From positions 1 through 18,191 of the forward strand of contig CAYSHI010000451.1 of assembly GCA_964430745.1 (NCBI GenBank): a stretch of 18,191 nt of DNA, given 5' to 3'. This document shows, in pieces, positions 1 to 6,767 of the stretch (positions within the stretch are counted from its first letter, which is position 1; the number at the start of each line of letters is the position of its first letter). Both the position numbers and the translations under genes were made by a program. Source of the DNA: CBDCGW01 sp964430745 (GTDB lineage Bacteria; Acidobacteriota; UBA890). The notes beneath the pieces were generated by a model. That model was not told the origin of the DNA, made no database searches, and saw only the letters and a program-made list of their open reading frames with translations.

Positions 1-64
1 TGAAGCCCGGATGCTTGAGAAGCACGCGGACCCCGTAGCGGAGGTCCTCGAGGAGGTTTTCCAT
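1..64 (-). CDS. N-terminus of ABC-type permease (ADOP/MacB-like), cut by window edge
   Basis: Only the first 21 codons lie in the window; the gene continues past the left edge. The visible peptide starts with M-E-N and continues LLEDLRYGVRVLLKHPGF. This is the typical opening of the duplicated MacB/FtsX-type permeases (ADOP family) abundant in Acidobacteriota, whose N-termini read like 'DLRYALRxLxKxPGF' just before the first membrane helix. The ATG at 62-64 is the only ATG start, because an in-frame TAG lies about 37 bases upstream of it. A weak purine-rich stretch (AGGCAGG) precedes it. It is codirectional with the SDR gene, 171 bases downstream of that stop codon. Such permeases are thought to work in macrolide- or peptide-type export. 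The family call rests on about 18 residues, so it is suggestive, not certain. Confidence 0.6.
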   Translation of the reverse strand, partial: MENLLEDLRYGVRVLLKHPGF

Positions 65-235
65 GAGCTGCCTGCCTTGACGGTCGATGAAGGCCCCTGC
101 CTACATGCTGAGATACGTCCCGCAGCCGGCAAAGGTTCTACGGTTAATGTTGCTTCTGGGATCGTTGGTCGGTGCCCAGAAAAATGGGCGAGACGAGCAG
201 ACCAGATCGGCCCAATGGCCGATAGAACCGTTCAT
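65..235. other. Intergenic region between permease start and SDR stop, with two small hairpins
   Basis: No gene is visible in these 171 bases. Two inverted repeats occur. One is ATCGGCC-CAAT-GGCCGAT at 206-223, a perfect 7-bp stem just past the SDR stop codon. The other is GCCCA-GAAAAA-TGGGC at 174-189, a 5-bp stem. Neither is followed by a clear T-run in the minus direction. They could weaken read-through from the SDR gene, but a classic intrinsic terminator is not shown. Confidence 0.4.
206..223 (-). terminator. Hairpin after the SDR gene, weak terminator candidate
   Basis: A perfect 7-bp GC-rich stem (ATCGGCC/GGCCGAT) with a four-base loop begins 13 bases after the SDR stop codon on the minus strand. 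The position suits a transcript end. There is no U-tract after it, so it may only stabilise a 3' end. Confidence 0.3.
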
Positions 236-985
236 CTAGCGTGCCTTGTATCCGCCGTCGACTGTGATGCTGCTCCCCTGCATGTAGCTGGAGGCATCGG
301 ATAGTAGGAAGAGCACAGCGGCCGCGATTTCACGGGGCTCAGCGAGACGCTTTTCAGGAATGGTGGCGGCGATTTCCTCGAGTTTCCCATCGATATCCTG
401 TTGCGACATTGCAAACCCGCGCTCCGACGCAAGCATCGGCGTGTTGGTCTCACCTGGGCAAACTTCGTTGACCCTTACGCCACTGCCGGCCAGATCAAGC
501 GCTGCGCTGCGAGTGATCTGGCTCACAGCGCCTTTGGAGGCGCAATAGGCCAGCACTCCGGCGGCGCCCACGTCATTCCAGATCGAGCTGATATTGACGA
601 TGGACCCGAAGCCCTGCACTTTCATGACCCGGGCGGCCGCACGGCAGACATAGAAACAGCCCTTTACGTTGACGTCGATCACGAAATCAAACTCTTCGTT
701 GCTGCAATCCAGAATCCCGGTGCGTTTGAGTACGCCGGCGAAATTGACGATGCCATCGAGCCGGCCCTGCTCGTCAACGACGTTCGAGACAAGGAGGTCA
801 CATTCCGCGGATATGCTGATGTCCACCACACGTGGCAACGCCCCGCATGACAAGCAGCTTTGCTCCAACGTGTCTTGCTGTCGGTCGGCGGCGTACACCA
901 TCGCCCCTTCAGCACGCAGCATTTCAGTCGCCGCACGGCCCATACCGGAGGCGGCTCCCGTAACGATGAAGACTTTGTCTCTCAT
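236..985 (-). CDS. Short-chain dehydrogenase/reductase (SDR), classical, FabG-like
   Basis: A 249-residue classical SDR, a typical family length, and a probable cytoplasmic NAD(P)-dependent alcohol/ketone oxidoreductase. Visible motifs are the cofactor loop TGAASGMG (residues 9-16), an Asp after the second beta strand (D34, in AADR, favouring NAD over NADP), NFAG (81-84, the NNAG equivalent), the catalytic Ser in NISS (about 133-134), and Y147-x3-K151 (YCASK). CPGETNTP follows at 176-183, and the C-terminus carries SSITVDGGY, usual for FabG-type SDRs. The frame stays open upstream to 1312, but the family begins at the ATG at 983-985, which has GGAGA nine bases before it. The substrate cannot be told. 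It has no signal peptide, unlike its upstream neighbours, and is 146 bases from the metallopeptidase-like gene, so it may have its own promoter. The 1065-1085 palindrome is a candidate operator. Parts of the gene look less GC-rich than the rest of the window by eye. Confidence 0.93.
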   Translation of the reverse strand: MRDKVFIVTGAASGMGRAATEMLRAEGAMVYAADRQQDTLEQSCLSCGALPRVVDISISAECDLLVSNVVDEQGRLDGIVNFAGVLKRTGILDCSNEEFDFVIDVNVKGCFYVCRAAARVMKVQGFGSIVNISSIWNDVGAAGVLAYCASKGAVSQITRSAALDLAGSGVRVNEVCPGETNTPMLASERGFAMSQQDIDGKLEEIAATIPEKRLAEPREIAAAVLFLLSDASSYMQGSSITVDGGYKAR

Positions 986-1064
986 TTTCAGCATTCTCCA
1001 AATGGTCACTGTCATGAGCTTTGTCACAATCAATGATGGAGAGGGCCAGTTGACCTGACCCCGC

Positions 1065-1085
1065 GGATAGAACCACGTTCTATCC
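1065..1085. promoter_or_regulatory. Perfect 9-bp inverted repeat upstream of SDR, candidate operator
   Basis: The arms GGATAGAAC (1065-1073) and GTTCTATCC (1077-1085) are exact reverse complements around the spacer CAC. The site lies 79 bases upstream of the SDR start and 46 bases past the stop of the upstream gene. Compact palindromes with TAGAAC/GTTCTA arms resemble operators of TetR-type repressors. The stem could also form an RNA hairpin ending the upstream operon, but no T-run follows on the minus strand. No regulator gene is in the window. Confidence 0.45.
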
Positions 1086-1131
1086 CCATCGGCGCTTACG
1101 TCGCCGGCGGCGCGAGCCTCATTGAGATGAT

Positions 1132-2007
1132 CTACCGCAGCCTCGACGACGGATCGTAAACGGCGCCGGCCGGCCCGCAGCCTTCCATCAAGTCGCCCAG
1201 CGTGTCGGGCATGAACCGCGCGATGATCTCGTAGAGTTGCGGATCGCGGGCCCGGAGCTCGGCCCTCGTCCCCGAAGACGGCCCGCTGTCGCCGATTTCC
1301 ACATCGACCCACGGGCCCGGCAGCGACTCGTTCAAATCGAACCAGGCGTTCACGTTGTGGGTGAGATACTCGTCGTCGCCGAAGGCATCGAACGGGGTGA
1401 TGCCCGTGAGCGGCTCGTCGCGCGGCTTAGCGAACTCGCCGCGTCCGACCGCCGCCACGTAGGCCGCCCAGATTTCGTCCTCGATTGTCGGCTCGGTGGT
1501 CGGCCAGCCCAGGTTCTGCATGACGTGGACAAACTCGTGCAGCAGGAAGTTGGCCCGATACTCGGCGTTTCCCGTGTAGCAAACACCCCGAACGGAGACC
1601 AGGCTGGTCGGGTCGCCGAGCATCTGGCCGAGCCCCCACTGACCATCGCTGATGGGGCCGAACTCCGGCAAGTCCGACGCGGTTTCCGACACGCCTAAGA
1701 TCGATATCCGCGGGTTGTTCGGCAGCATGGCCTGGAGAATGTCGGGCCGCGCCGCAGTCAGGTGCAGGATTGTCCGGTACGCGGCCAGCAAGGCCGCATC
1801 GGGCACGGCGTCGGAGCTCACGATCAGCACGCCGCCGGCATTGATGTATTTCGCGTAGAACGGATGCACACCGTCCGGCGGGGCAACAACGCGGGCGCCG
1901 GTCTCAATGCGCGGAAACGGCTCCCGCACCCGATCCTGCGCTGCGGCCGCCGCCGAGAGGGGCAGCAGCAGGGATATCGCGCAGCCCGCCACCCATAACC
2001 GGGTCAT
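1132..2007 (-). CDS. Exported HExxH metallopeptidase-like protein
   Basis: A 291-residue protein with a clear signal peptide: basic N-terminus MTRL, hydrophobic core, and a probable cut near residues 20-24 (SAAAAAQ). It carries a zinc-peptidase motif HEFVH at 157-161, followed about 50 residues later by DDEYLTHNVNAWFD (211-224). This pairing matches a group of bacterial and fungal secreted gluzincin-like proteins whose HExxH is followed by an 'EYxxxxVxxWFD' segment; E213 is the likely third zinc ligand. The substrate is unknown. The start codon overlaps the stop of the DUF885 gene as ATGA (2004-2007), so translation is probably coupled and the two proteins may be needed together. Family assignment beyond 'zinc-peptidase-like' is uncertain. 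Confidence 0.82.
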   Translation of the reverse strand: MTRLWVAGCAISLLLPLSAAAAAQDRVREPFPRIETGARVVAPPDGVHPFYAKYINAGGVLIVSSDAVPDAALLAAYRTILHLTAARPDILQAMLPNNPRISILGVSETASDLPEFGPISDGQWGLGQMLGDPTSLVSVRGVCYTGNAEYRANFLLHEFVHVMQNLGWPTTEPTIEDEIWAAYVAAVGRGEFAKPRDEPLTGITPFDAFGDDEYLTHNVNAWFDLNESLPGPWVDVEIGDSGPSSGTRAELRARDPQLYEIIARFMPDTLGDLMEGCGPAGAVYDPSSRLR

Positions 2008-3650
2008 TGCGCCGTAAGCTCCCGGATCTCATCGTCGAGCCCGGTCATTTCCCAGCGAATCAACGACCACGGAATCGACCCCGTGTTCAGCACGTCGTCG
2101 ATGAAGTCGCGCAGCACGAATTCATCACCGAGCTGGTTGGCTCGATCGCGAAACAGCTTCATGAACTGCACCTTGCCGACGATCATCAGCATGTGGTGGC
2201 CGACGCCGCGCAGCGTCGTGTCGAGCTCGAACCACAGATGATGGCTGCCGTCGAGCAACTCGCCGTGCGGCGCGTTCTCGACGCAAAAGCGGTAGGCGTC
2301 GTCGTAGCTCCAGTCGCCGCTGTGCATATAGATGTCCGAGAGGGCGCGAACCGTGCGAAAAGCCGACTGCTCGTAGGCAATCTCGCGGCCGTGCGGGTTG
2401 CGGCCGTCGAGATAGCCGGCATGCATGAGCAGCTCTTCGAGCGCGAACGCGAACCCTTCGCCACGCGCCGTGCCGATCTTGTAAGGGCGCCGACCCCCGC
2501 GGATCTCACGCCGGTCGTTGCGCGAGCGCAGGCCGTCGAAGTGGTGGCCCACCATCTCGTGGGTCTCCTCCATCACCGGCTCGCGGTGGGAGAAGTTGAA
2601 GAAGTAGTCGTGGGTCTCGGGCCAGGTGTTGTCGAAGCCGTGCCACGAGCCGAAGTAATCGTCCGGCGTCAGGTAGTCGTTCACCGTGAAGATTTCCTGC
2701 TCCACCAGGAAATCCATCAGATGATCGATCGCCTCCGCGACGCTGGCCTTGTACTCCTCCTGTGACTGCACCGGATCGATGGGCGGGACATTGCGGTTGC
2801 GGTTTTCCTCGAGCCGCTGAAACGTCCGCACGCGATTGTCCTCGAGCTCCACGATCATGCGGATCTCTTCCCAGGAGTACGGAAAGAGATAGACATTCTT
2901 CATCAGCCAGCTGTAGTTTTCCTTGCCGACCCCGGCGCGCGCCGTCATGCGAGGTTTGTTGGCCTCGATCCAGGCGATGTATTCGTCGATGGCAGCGAGT
3001 GCATCTCCGACATCGGCATCGAGCTCAGGGTGGTGGGCGGCAATCTCGGCGGCTACCTGTTCGTAGCCGGCGCGAGTGTCGCCGAGCGACAGCACGGCGA
3101 GGGTGCCGAGGTCGGCGGCGATCCGGGAGAAGTCGTTGAGGTTGGCCTGCGCCTGCTGCACGACGCCGCGCACGGCGCCCAAGCGCTCGCGCACAACTTC
3201 GACGCGTGCGGCCTCGAGCGGAAAGTCGAGCCCTCGGCCGAGCCGCGGCATGACGTCGTTGTAAAACCCCGGATCGAGCGACCAGGGAATCAGCACGCGG
3301 TGCTGGAACTCCATGCCGTTCATCTCGGCACGCACCAGGTGGTAGTCGACCTGCTCGGAGATCTGCCACGCGCTGCTGTCGATGGCGGCAAGACGGCGCT
3401 GAAATCCGCGCAGCTCGGCGAACTGCTCGGCCATGGTAGCTGCAGAATAATCGACAACACCCTCTTCCACCCGCGGGTTTTGAAAGTCGCGGAATTCGCG
3501 AAACAGCACGAGCAAATCGTCGTAGCTCACCTGGGTGGCGATGCCGGGCGTGACAACGGCGCCGCTGGCGGCGCGCGGCGCGGTGGCGCCGATGACAACG
3601 AGCCCGAGTATGGCGACAACGGCCAAGCTGGTGCAGATGCGGCGGTTCAT
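2004..3650 (-). CDS. Exported DUF885 family protein (peptidase-like)
   Basis: A 548-residue protein with an N-terminal signal sequence (hydrophobic core about 8-22, then ATAPRAASGA). DUF885 proteins are alpha-helical and related in layout to carboxypeptidase-Taq-like metallopeptidases. Matching features are the HEMVGHHFDG motif (364-373), GEGFAFALEELL (397-408, the equivalent of EGWALYxE), FRTVRALSDIYMHSGDWSYDDAYRF (about 431-455, like 'R..VD.giH..gwt..eA'), and a late GHHMLMIVGK segment (484-493). The usual DUF885 motif reads HExxPGHH; here it is HEMVGHH, one residue shorter, so metal binding may be altered. The ATG at 3648-3650 has AAGGAG eight bases upstream. It is preceded by M24 A with a 62-base gap and no visible terminator, and overlaps the next gene by 4 bases. 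These three genes probably form one operon. Confidence 0.88.
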   Translation of the reverse strand: MNRRICTSLAVVAILGLVVIGATAPRAASGAVVTPGIATQVSYDDLLVLFREFRDFQNPRVEEGVVDYSAATMAEQFAELRGFQRRLAAIDSSAWQISEQVDYHLVRAEMNGMEFQHRVLIPWSLDPGFYNDVMPRLGRGLDFPLEAARVEVVRERLGAVRGVVQQAQANLNDFSRIAADLGTLAVLSLGDTRAGYEQVAAEIAAHHPELDADVGDALAAIDEYIAWIEANKPRMTARAGVGKENYSWLMKNVYLFPYSWEEIRMIVELEDNRVRTFQRLEENRNRNVPPIDPVQSQEEYKASVAEAIDHLMDFLVEQEIFTVNDYLTPDDYFGSWHGFDNTWPETHDYFFNFSHREPVMEETHEMVGHHFDGLRSRNDRREIRGGRRPYKIGTARGEGFAFALEELLMHAGYLDGRNPHGREIAYEQSAFRTVRALSDIYMHSGDWSYDDAYRFCVENAPHGELLDGSHHLWFELDTTLRGVGHHMLMIVGKVQFMKLFRDRANQLGDEFVLRDFIDDVLNTGSIPWSLIRWEMTGLDDEIRELTAQ

Positions 3651-3712
3651 TCGCGTATCTCCTTGCTCAGCGGAAGGAAACAGGTCGCCCGAAAACCGTG
3701 GACTCGAGAACG

Positions 3713-5152
3713 TCAGTGAATCAGGAGAATTCGGTCGTTGGGGGGATAAAGATACTCGACACCCCGGTTGGTCACGACGTGGTTGCCTTCGATGTTAATC
3801 GAAACGGGATAGCCGGGACGTTCGGGAAGATTCGTGTGGACCATGTATTCGAAAGAGAAGGTGTGGTTTTCCTGAATGACCAGATGATCCCGGTCCGATC
3901 GGAACGGCGCTACCGAGGGACCAACGGTCACCAGGCTGCCGCTGTTGTTGCCCTGGCTGTGAAGATCGATGGAGAACCCCGACTGGTCTTTGTTGATCAG
4001 CGCCTCCTGCAGGAGCATGTAGTCGTCTGCGCCGATGTCGGTAAAGGGTGTGTAGATGTAGCCGGCTCCCTCGAGGGCTTCGACGATGGCGGCCAACGTC
4101 TGGCCGGCCGTTCTACCGATCCTGATCTGGCCGCGGATGATCTCGCGGGCGCCGACGGCGCGATCGAACGCGTGCTGAATGCTCGCCGGCGCAGCGGTCT
4201 CGCCCTCGCGAAGAATGTACGCATTACGTTTGTAATCGGTCGAGAAGTAGTCGAGATACCTGACGCCGGTATCGAAGCTGAGGAAATCACCGCGCTGGAT
4301 GACGTAGTCGCCGCCACCGAACCGCCCGGGCGTCGACGCGGCCGCTGAATACAGCACGCCGGGGGAACCGGCGTCCGAGTCCGGGTGTCGCAACAAACCT
4401 CGCCGGTGAAACTGCTCCGTCACCCACTCACCCACCTCGCCCAAAGTGGTTACGTCAGGCGTGATGACCTCGTTGGAGAGCGCCCGCTCGAGGATCTGGC
4501 GGTGTATCTCCAGCGCGTTGGCGAACGCGACGATCTCCCGTTGGGTCCGGCGCACCCGGAAGTCCGTGATGACGTTTTCCGCCGAGACGATTCTCGACGA
4601 GTACACCGGGCCCAGGATTCTCTCGAGCTTGACGTACTGCGTGTGAGATATGCCGTCGGCGATCGCCAGCCAATCGGATGTGTTGACGGCGATCGTTTCC
4701 GGGTCGCGCTCGGCGATGAAGTCGCGCAGTTCGTCGTAGAGCGAGAAGTCTTGCGCGCCGTAGTCATAGCCGGCGATGGCCATCCGGATTTCTCGTGACC
4801 CGAAGATGTCGAAGAAATCCGGATCCCCACCGCCGCCGAACAGGGCCCGCTCGATGCGGTCGCCTCCCCGATCGGTGAAGACCAGGTAGCCCCAGGCATT
4901 GCCGAACTGCTGGGCCATCGGATCGGGATCACCCTCGCGGACGACGTGAATCCACATGTCGACGTGATTGTCGCGCATGGCGCCGGGAAGGATGAGGTCG
5001 AGCTTCTCCTTACGCATCAGGTGGAGAATTTCACCGCTCGCTTTCGCCGTCAGCACGTCGGACTGCAGGGGCGCCAGCGCCATGGCAGCCGTGAGGGCAG
5101 GCCCCGAGACCAGGCTGAGGGCCAATACGCAGATTCCACTCGTGAGTCGCAT
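3713..5152 (-). CDS. Secreted M24-family metallopeptidase paralog A (Xaa-Pro peptidase-like)
   Basis: A 479-residue exported protein with signal peptide 1 to about 25, a creatinase-like N-terminal domain (about 40-190) and a pita-bread catalytic domain (about 195-479). All five metal-ligand positions are present: D294 (LSFDTG), D306 (STDYKR), H398 (IDLHSQGN), E435 (FSFEYMV) and E466 (TNRGVEYL). The GHGxG and second-His context of classical aminopeptidase P/prolidase is changed, so the exact substrate is open; cleavage of Xaa-Pro or related dipeptides is the family expectation. The frame is open from a TTG at 5158, but GAGGAG at 5159-5164 sits six bases before the ATG at 5150-5152, which is chosen. 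It shares motifs such as LPGAMRDN.VDMWI and FTDRGGDRIERA with three paralogs in the window. It is first in a likely three-gene operon and divergent from paralog B. Confidence 0.93.
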   Translation of the reverse strand: MRLTSGICVLALSLVSGPALTAAMALAPLQSDVLTAKASGEILHLMRKEKLDLILPGAMRDNHVDMWIHVVREGDPDPMAQQFGNAWGYLVFTDRGGDRIERALFGGGGDPDFFDIFGSREIRMAIAGYDYGAQDFSLYDELRDFIAERDPETIAVNTSDWLAIADGISHTQYVKLERILGPVYSSRIVSAENVITDFRVRRTQREIVAFANALEIHRQILERALSNEVITPDVTTLGEVGEWVTEQFHRRGLLRHPDSDAGSPGVLYSAAASTPGRFGGGDYVIQRGDFLSFDTGVRYLDYFSTDYKRNAYILREGETAAPASIQHAFDRAVGAREIIRGQIRIGRTAGQTLAAIVEALEGAGYIYTPFTDIGADDYMLLQEALINKDQSGFSIDLHSQGNNSGSLVTVGPSVAPFRSDRDHLVIQENHTFSFEYMVHTNLPERPGYPVSINIEGNHVVTNRGVEYLYPPNDRILLIH

Positions 5153-5158
5153 GTTCAA

Positions 5159-5164
5159 CTCCTC
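5159..5164 (-). promoter_or_regulatory. Ribosome binding site deciding the M24 A start
   Basis: GAGGAG on the minus strand, six bases before the ATG at 5150-5152. It would be adjacent to the upstream TTG, which therefore cannot be the start. Confidence 0.75.
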
Positions 5165-5309
5165 GGTTACATAGGCAGGTATGTCGATAGATCCGCACGG
5201 ATTCTAGGCGATCTTCCGGTCGAGCTCCGGACCCTTCTCATTGTCTCCGTACCGCAACAGAGGATAGATTCCCGGCGACAAGAAGCGATCCCCGAAAAGC
5301 GGTTCACAA
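5165..5309. other. Divergent promoter region between M24 A and M24 B
   Basis: About 150 bases must carry both promoters. On the minus strand a TAGAAT hexamer (5203-5208) resembles a -10 for A, without a convincing -35. On the plus strand TTGTCT (5241-5246) and TAGATT (5265-5270) with an 18-base spacer form a weak candidate for B. Small palindromes occur at 5191-5202 (ATCCG-CA-CGGAT) and 5215-5231 (TCCGG/CCGGA), which could bind a shared regulator. None is strong. Confidence 0.35.
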
Positions 5310-5311
5310 AT

Positions 5312-5317
5312 GGAGAG
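5312..5317 (+). promoter_or_regulatory. Ribosome binding site favouring GTG start of M24 B
   Basis: GGAGAG lies just before the GTG at 5322-5324, with four bases between (six from the GGAG core). The ATG at 5310 overlaps this site and has no good SD of its own, so GTG is the better start. Confidence 0.6.
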
Positions 5318-5321
5318 CGTA

Positions 5322-6707
5322 GTGAAACTTCGTCGCCTGATCCCTGTCCTGTTCCTCTTGCTGTCCAGCGCGGCCCTCGCCGCTGCTCAGCAGGACGTGT
5401 ACACCGCCGACCCCCGTGCGGTCCTTCGTTTGATCAGGGCCGACAAGCTGGATCTGGTTTTGCCGGGAGCCATGCGCGACAACAACGTCGACATGTGGAT
5501 TCAGGTGGCGCGCGCCGGGGATCCGGATCCCATGGAGTACGAATTCGGGGCGTACAACGGCTATTTGATCTTCACCGACCTGGGACACCGTATCGAGCGG
5601 GCGGTATTCGGTGGCATCTTCGGCGGCGCCGCTGTTCCCGACATCGACGTGCGCGGCTCGCTCGCGGTGGCGCGGGCGATGGAGGGATACGAGCACGGCG
5701 GCGTCGATTTCTCGGTCTATGACGAGATCCGCGAATTCGTCGAGCAACGTGATCCACAGACGATCGCAGTGAATTTCTCCGATTGGCTCGCCGTCGCCGA
5801 CGGCATCTCGTACACCCAGTATCGAAAGTTGGAGCAGATTCTGGGACCGGTGTACTCGGCCCGCATCGTATCGGCGGAAAACGTCATCACGGCGTACCGA
5901 TCGCGCCGCACGCTCCGCGAAGTGGCGGTGCAAACCAACACGCTCGAGATCGCCCGCCAGAACTCACTGGCGGCCGTCGCCCGCATCGTCCCGGGTGAAA
6001 CGACGATCGGTGAGTGTGGCTGCGGGGCGCGGATCTACTACTCCGCGGTGTCCGATCCGATCCGTCCACCGGGCGCCCGCGCCTGGATCAACCACCCCGA
6101 ATACGTGTTCCAGCGCGGTGATTTCTTCGCCTTCGGCGGCGGCGCCGAGTGGATGGACTTCGACTTCGCCTCTTTCGGCGTCGATACAAAGCATCATGCC
6201 TACATCCTCCGAGATGGAGAAATCGACGTTCCCGGGAGTCTCCAGTACGCCTGGGACCAAGGGAAGCGAGCCCAGGGGATCCTGCGAGAAAACGTCAGGG
6301 TCGGCATGACTGCCGGCGAATCGTTGCAGGCGATGATCGACGGCATGGAAGCGGCCGGCTACATCTACACCCCGTTCACCGATGTCGACGAAGACGACTA
6401 CCAGATGATCCTCGACTACCTGGTCGATACCGACAAATCGGGGTTCTACGTCGATCTTCACGCCATGGGCAACAACGGCGGCGGCCTGGTGACGGTCGGC
6501 CCCTCGATGGCGCCGTTTCGCCGCGATCGGGATCACATCGTGATCCAAGAAAATCATATTCTGGCGTTCGAGTACGCGGTCCATACCCACCTTCCGGAGC
6601 GCCCCGGCTTCCCGATCACCATCAACTTCTCCAATCCGCAGGTCGTAACCAGCTTGGGTGTCGAGTGGATTCAACCGCCGAACGACGGGATTGTGCTGAT
6701 CTATTGA
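5322..6707 (+). CDS. Secreted M24-like protein paralog B, first metal-binding Asp lost
   Basis: A 461-residue exported paralog of A, with signal peptide MKLRRLIPVLFLLLSSAALA and a cut near AAAQQ. The N-terminal domain is close to A (KLDLVLPGAMRDNNVDMWI, IVSAENVIT). In the catalytic half, the segment aligning with A's LSFDTG reads FAFGGG, so the first ligand Asp is Gly (G272). The other four ligand positions remain: D288 (GVDTKHH), H380 (VDLHAMGN), E417 (AFEYAV) and E448 (LGVEWI). A stretch of about 20 residues present in A (GEVGEWVTEQFHRRG) is missing around residues 230-236, where CGCGARIYY follows directly. Normal dinuclear M24 chemistry is therefore doubtful; a binding or altered-metal role is possible. 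An ATG start four codons upstream at 5310 is the alternative. It is followed after 60 bases by paralog C in the same direction. Confidence 0.9.
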   Translation: MKLRRLIPVLFLLLSSAALAAAQQDVYTADPRAVLRLIRADKLDLVLPGAMRDNNVDMWIQVARAGDPDPMEYEFGAYNGYLIFTDLGHRIERAVFGGIFGGAAVPDIDVRGSLAVARAMEGYEHGGVDFSVYDEIREFVEQRDPQTIAVNFSDWLAVADGISYTQYRKLEQILGPVYSARIVSAENVITAYRSRRTLREVAVQTNTLEIARQNSLAAVARIVPGETTIGECGCGARIYYSAVSDPIRPPGARAWINHPEYVFQRGDFFAFGGGAEWMDFDFASFGVDTKHHAYILRDGEIDVPGSLQYAWDQGKRAQGILRENVRVGMTAGESLQAMIDGMEAAGYIYTPFTDVDEDDYQMILDYLVDTDKSGFYVDLHAMGNNGGGLVTVGPSMAPFRRDRDHIVIQENHILAFEYAVHTHLPERPGFPITINFSNPQVVTSLGVEWIQPPNDGIVLIY

Positions 6708-6734
6708 AACGTCATCGTCCGCCGCGTCCGCCAC

Positions 6735-6740
6735 GGGAGG
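6735..6740 (+). promoter_or_regulatory. Strong Shine-Dalgarno serving a six-codon frame before M24 C
   Basis: GGGAGG with a six-base spacer (TACATC) to an ATG at 6747. This is a better initiation site than anything directly in front of the main M24 C ATG at 6768. Confidence 0.6.
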
Positions 6741-6746
6741 TACATC

Positions 6747-6767
6747 ATGCGCGAAGGTAACCAGTAG
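6747..6767 (+). CDS. Six-codon leader frame MREGNQ ending in TAG directly before M24 C
   Basis: ATG CGC GAA GGT AAC CAG TAG is followed at once by the ATG of M24 C and is in the same frame. The strong SD at 6735-6740 fits this small frame best. It may be a leader peptide whose termination feeds reinitiation on the adjacent ATG. Alternatively the TAG may be a recent nonsense change in the original N-terminus, with the gene rescued by the next ATG. The peptide itself has no recognisable function. Confidence 0.4.
   Translation: MREGNQ

Noticed and set aside
986..1312. N-terminal extension of the SDR frame
   Set aside because: It would overlap the end of the HExxH gene and cross the palindrome with Arg-rich low-information sequence. 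The SDR fold begins at residue 1 of the 985 start, which has an SD.
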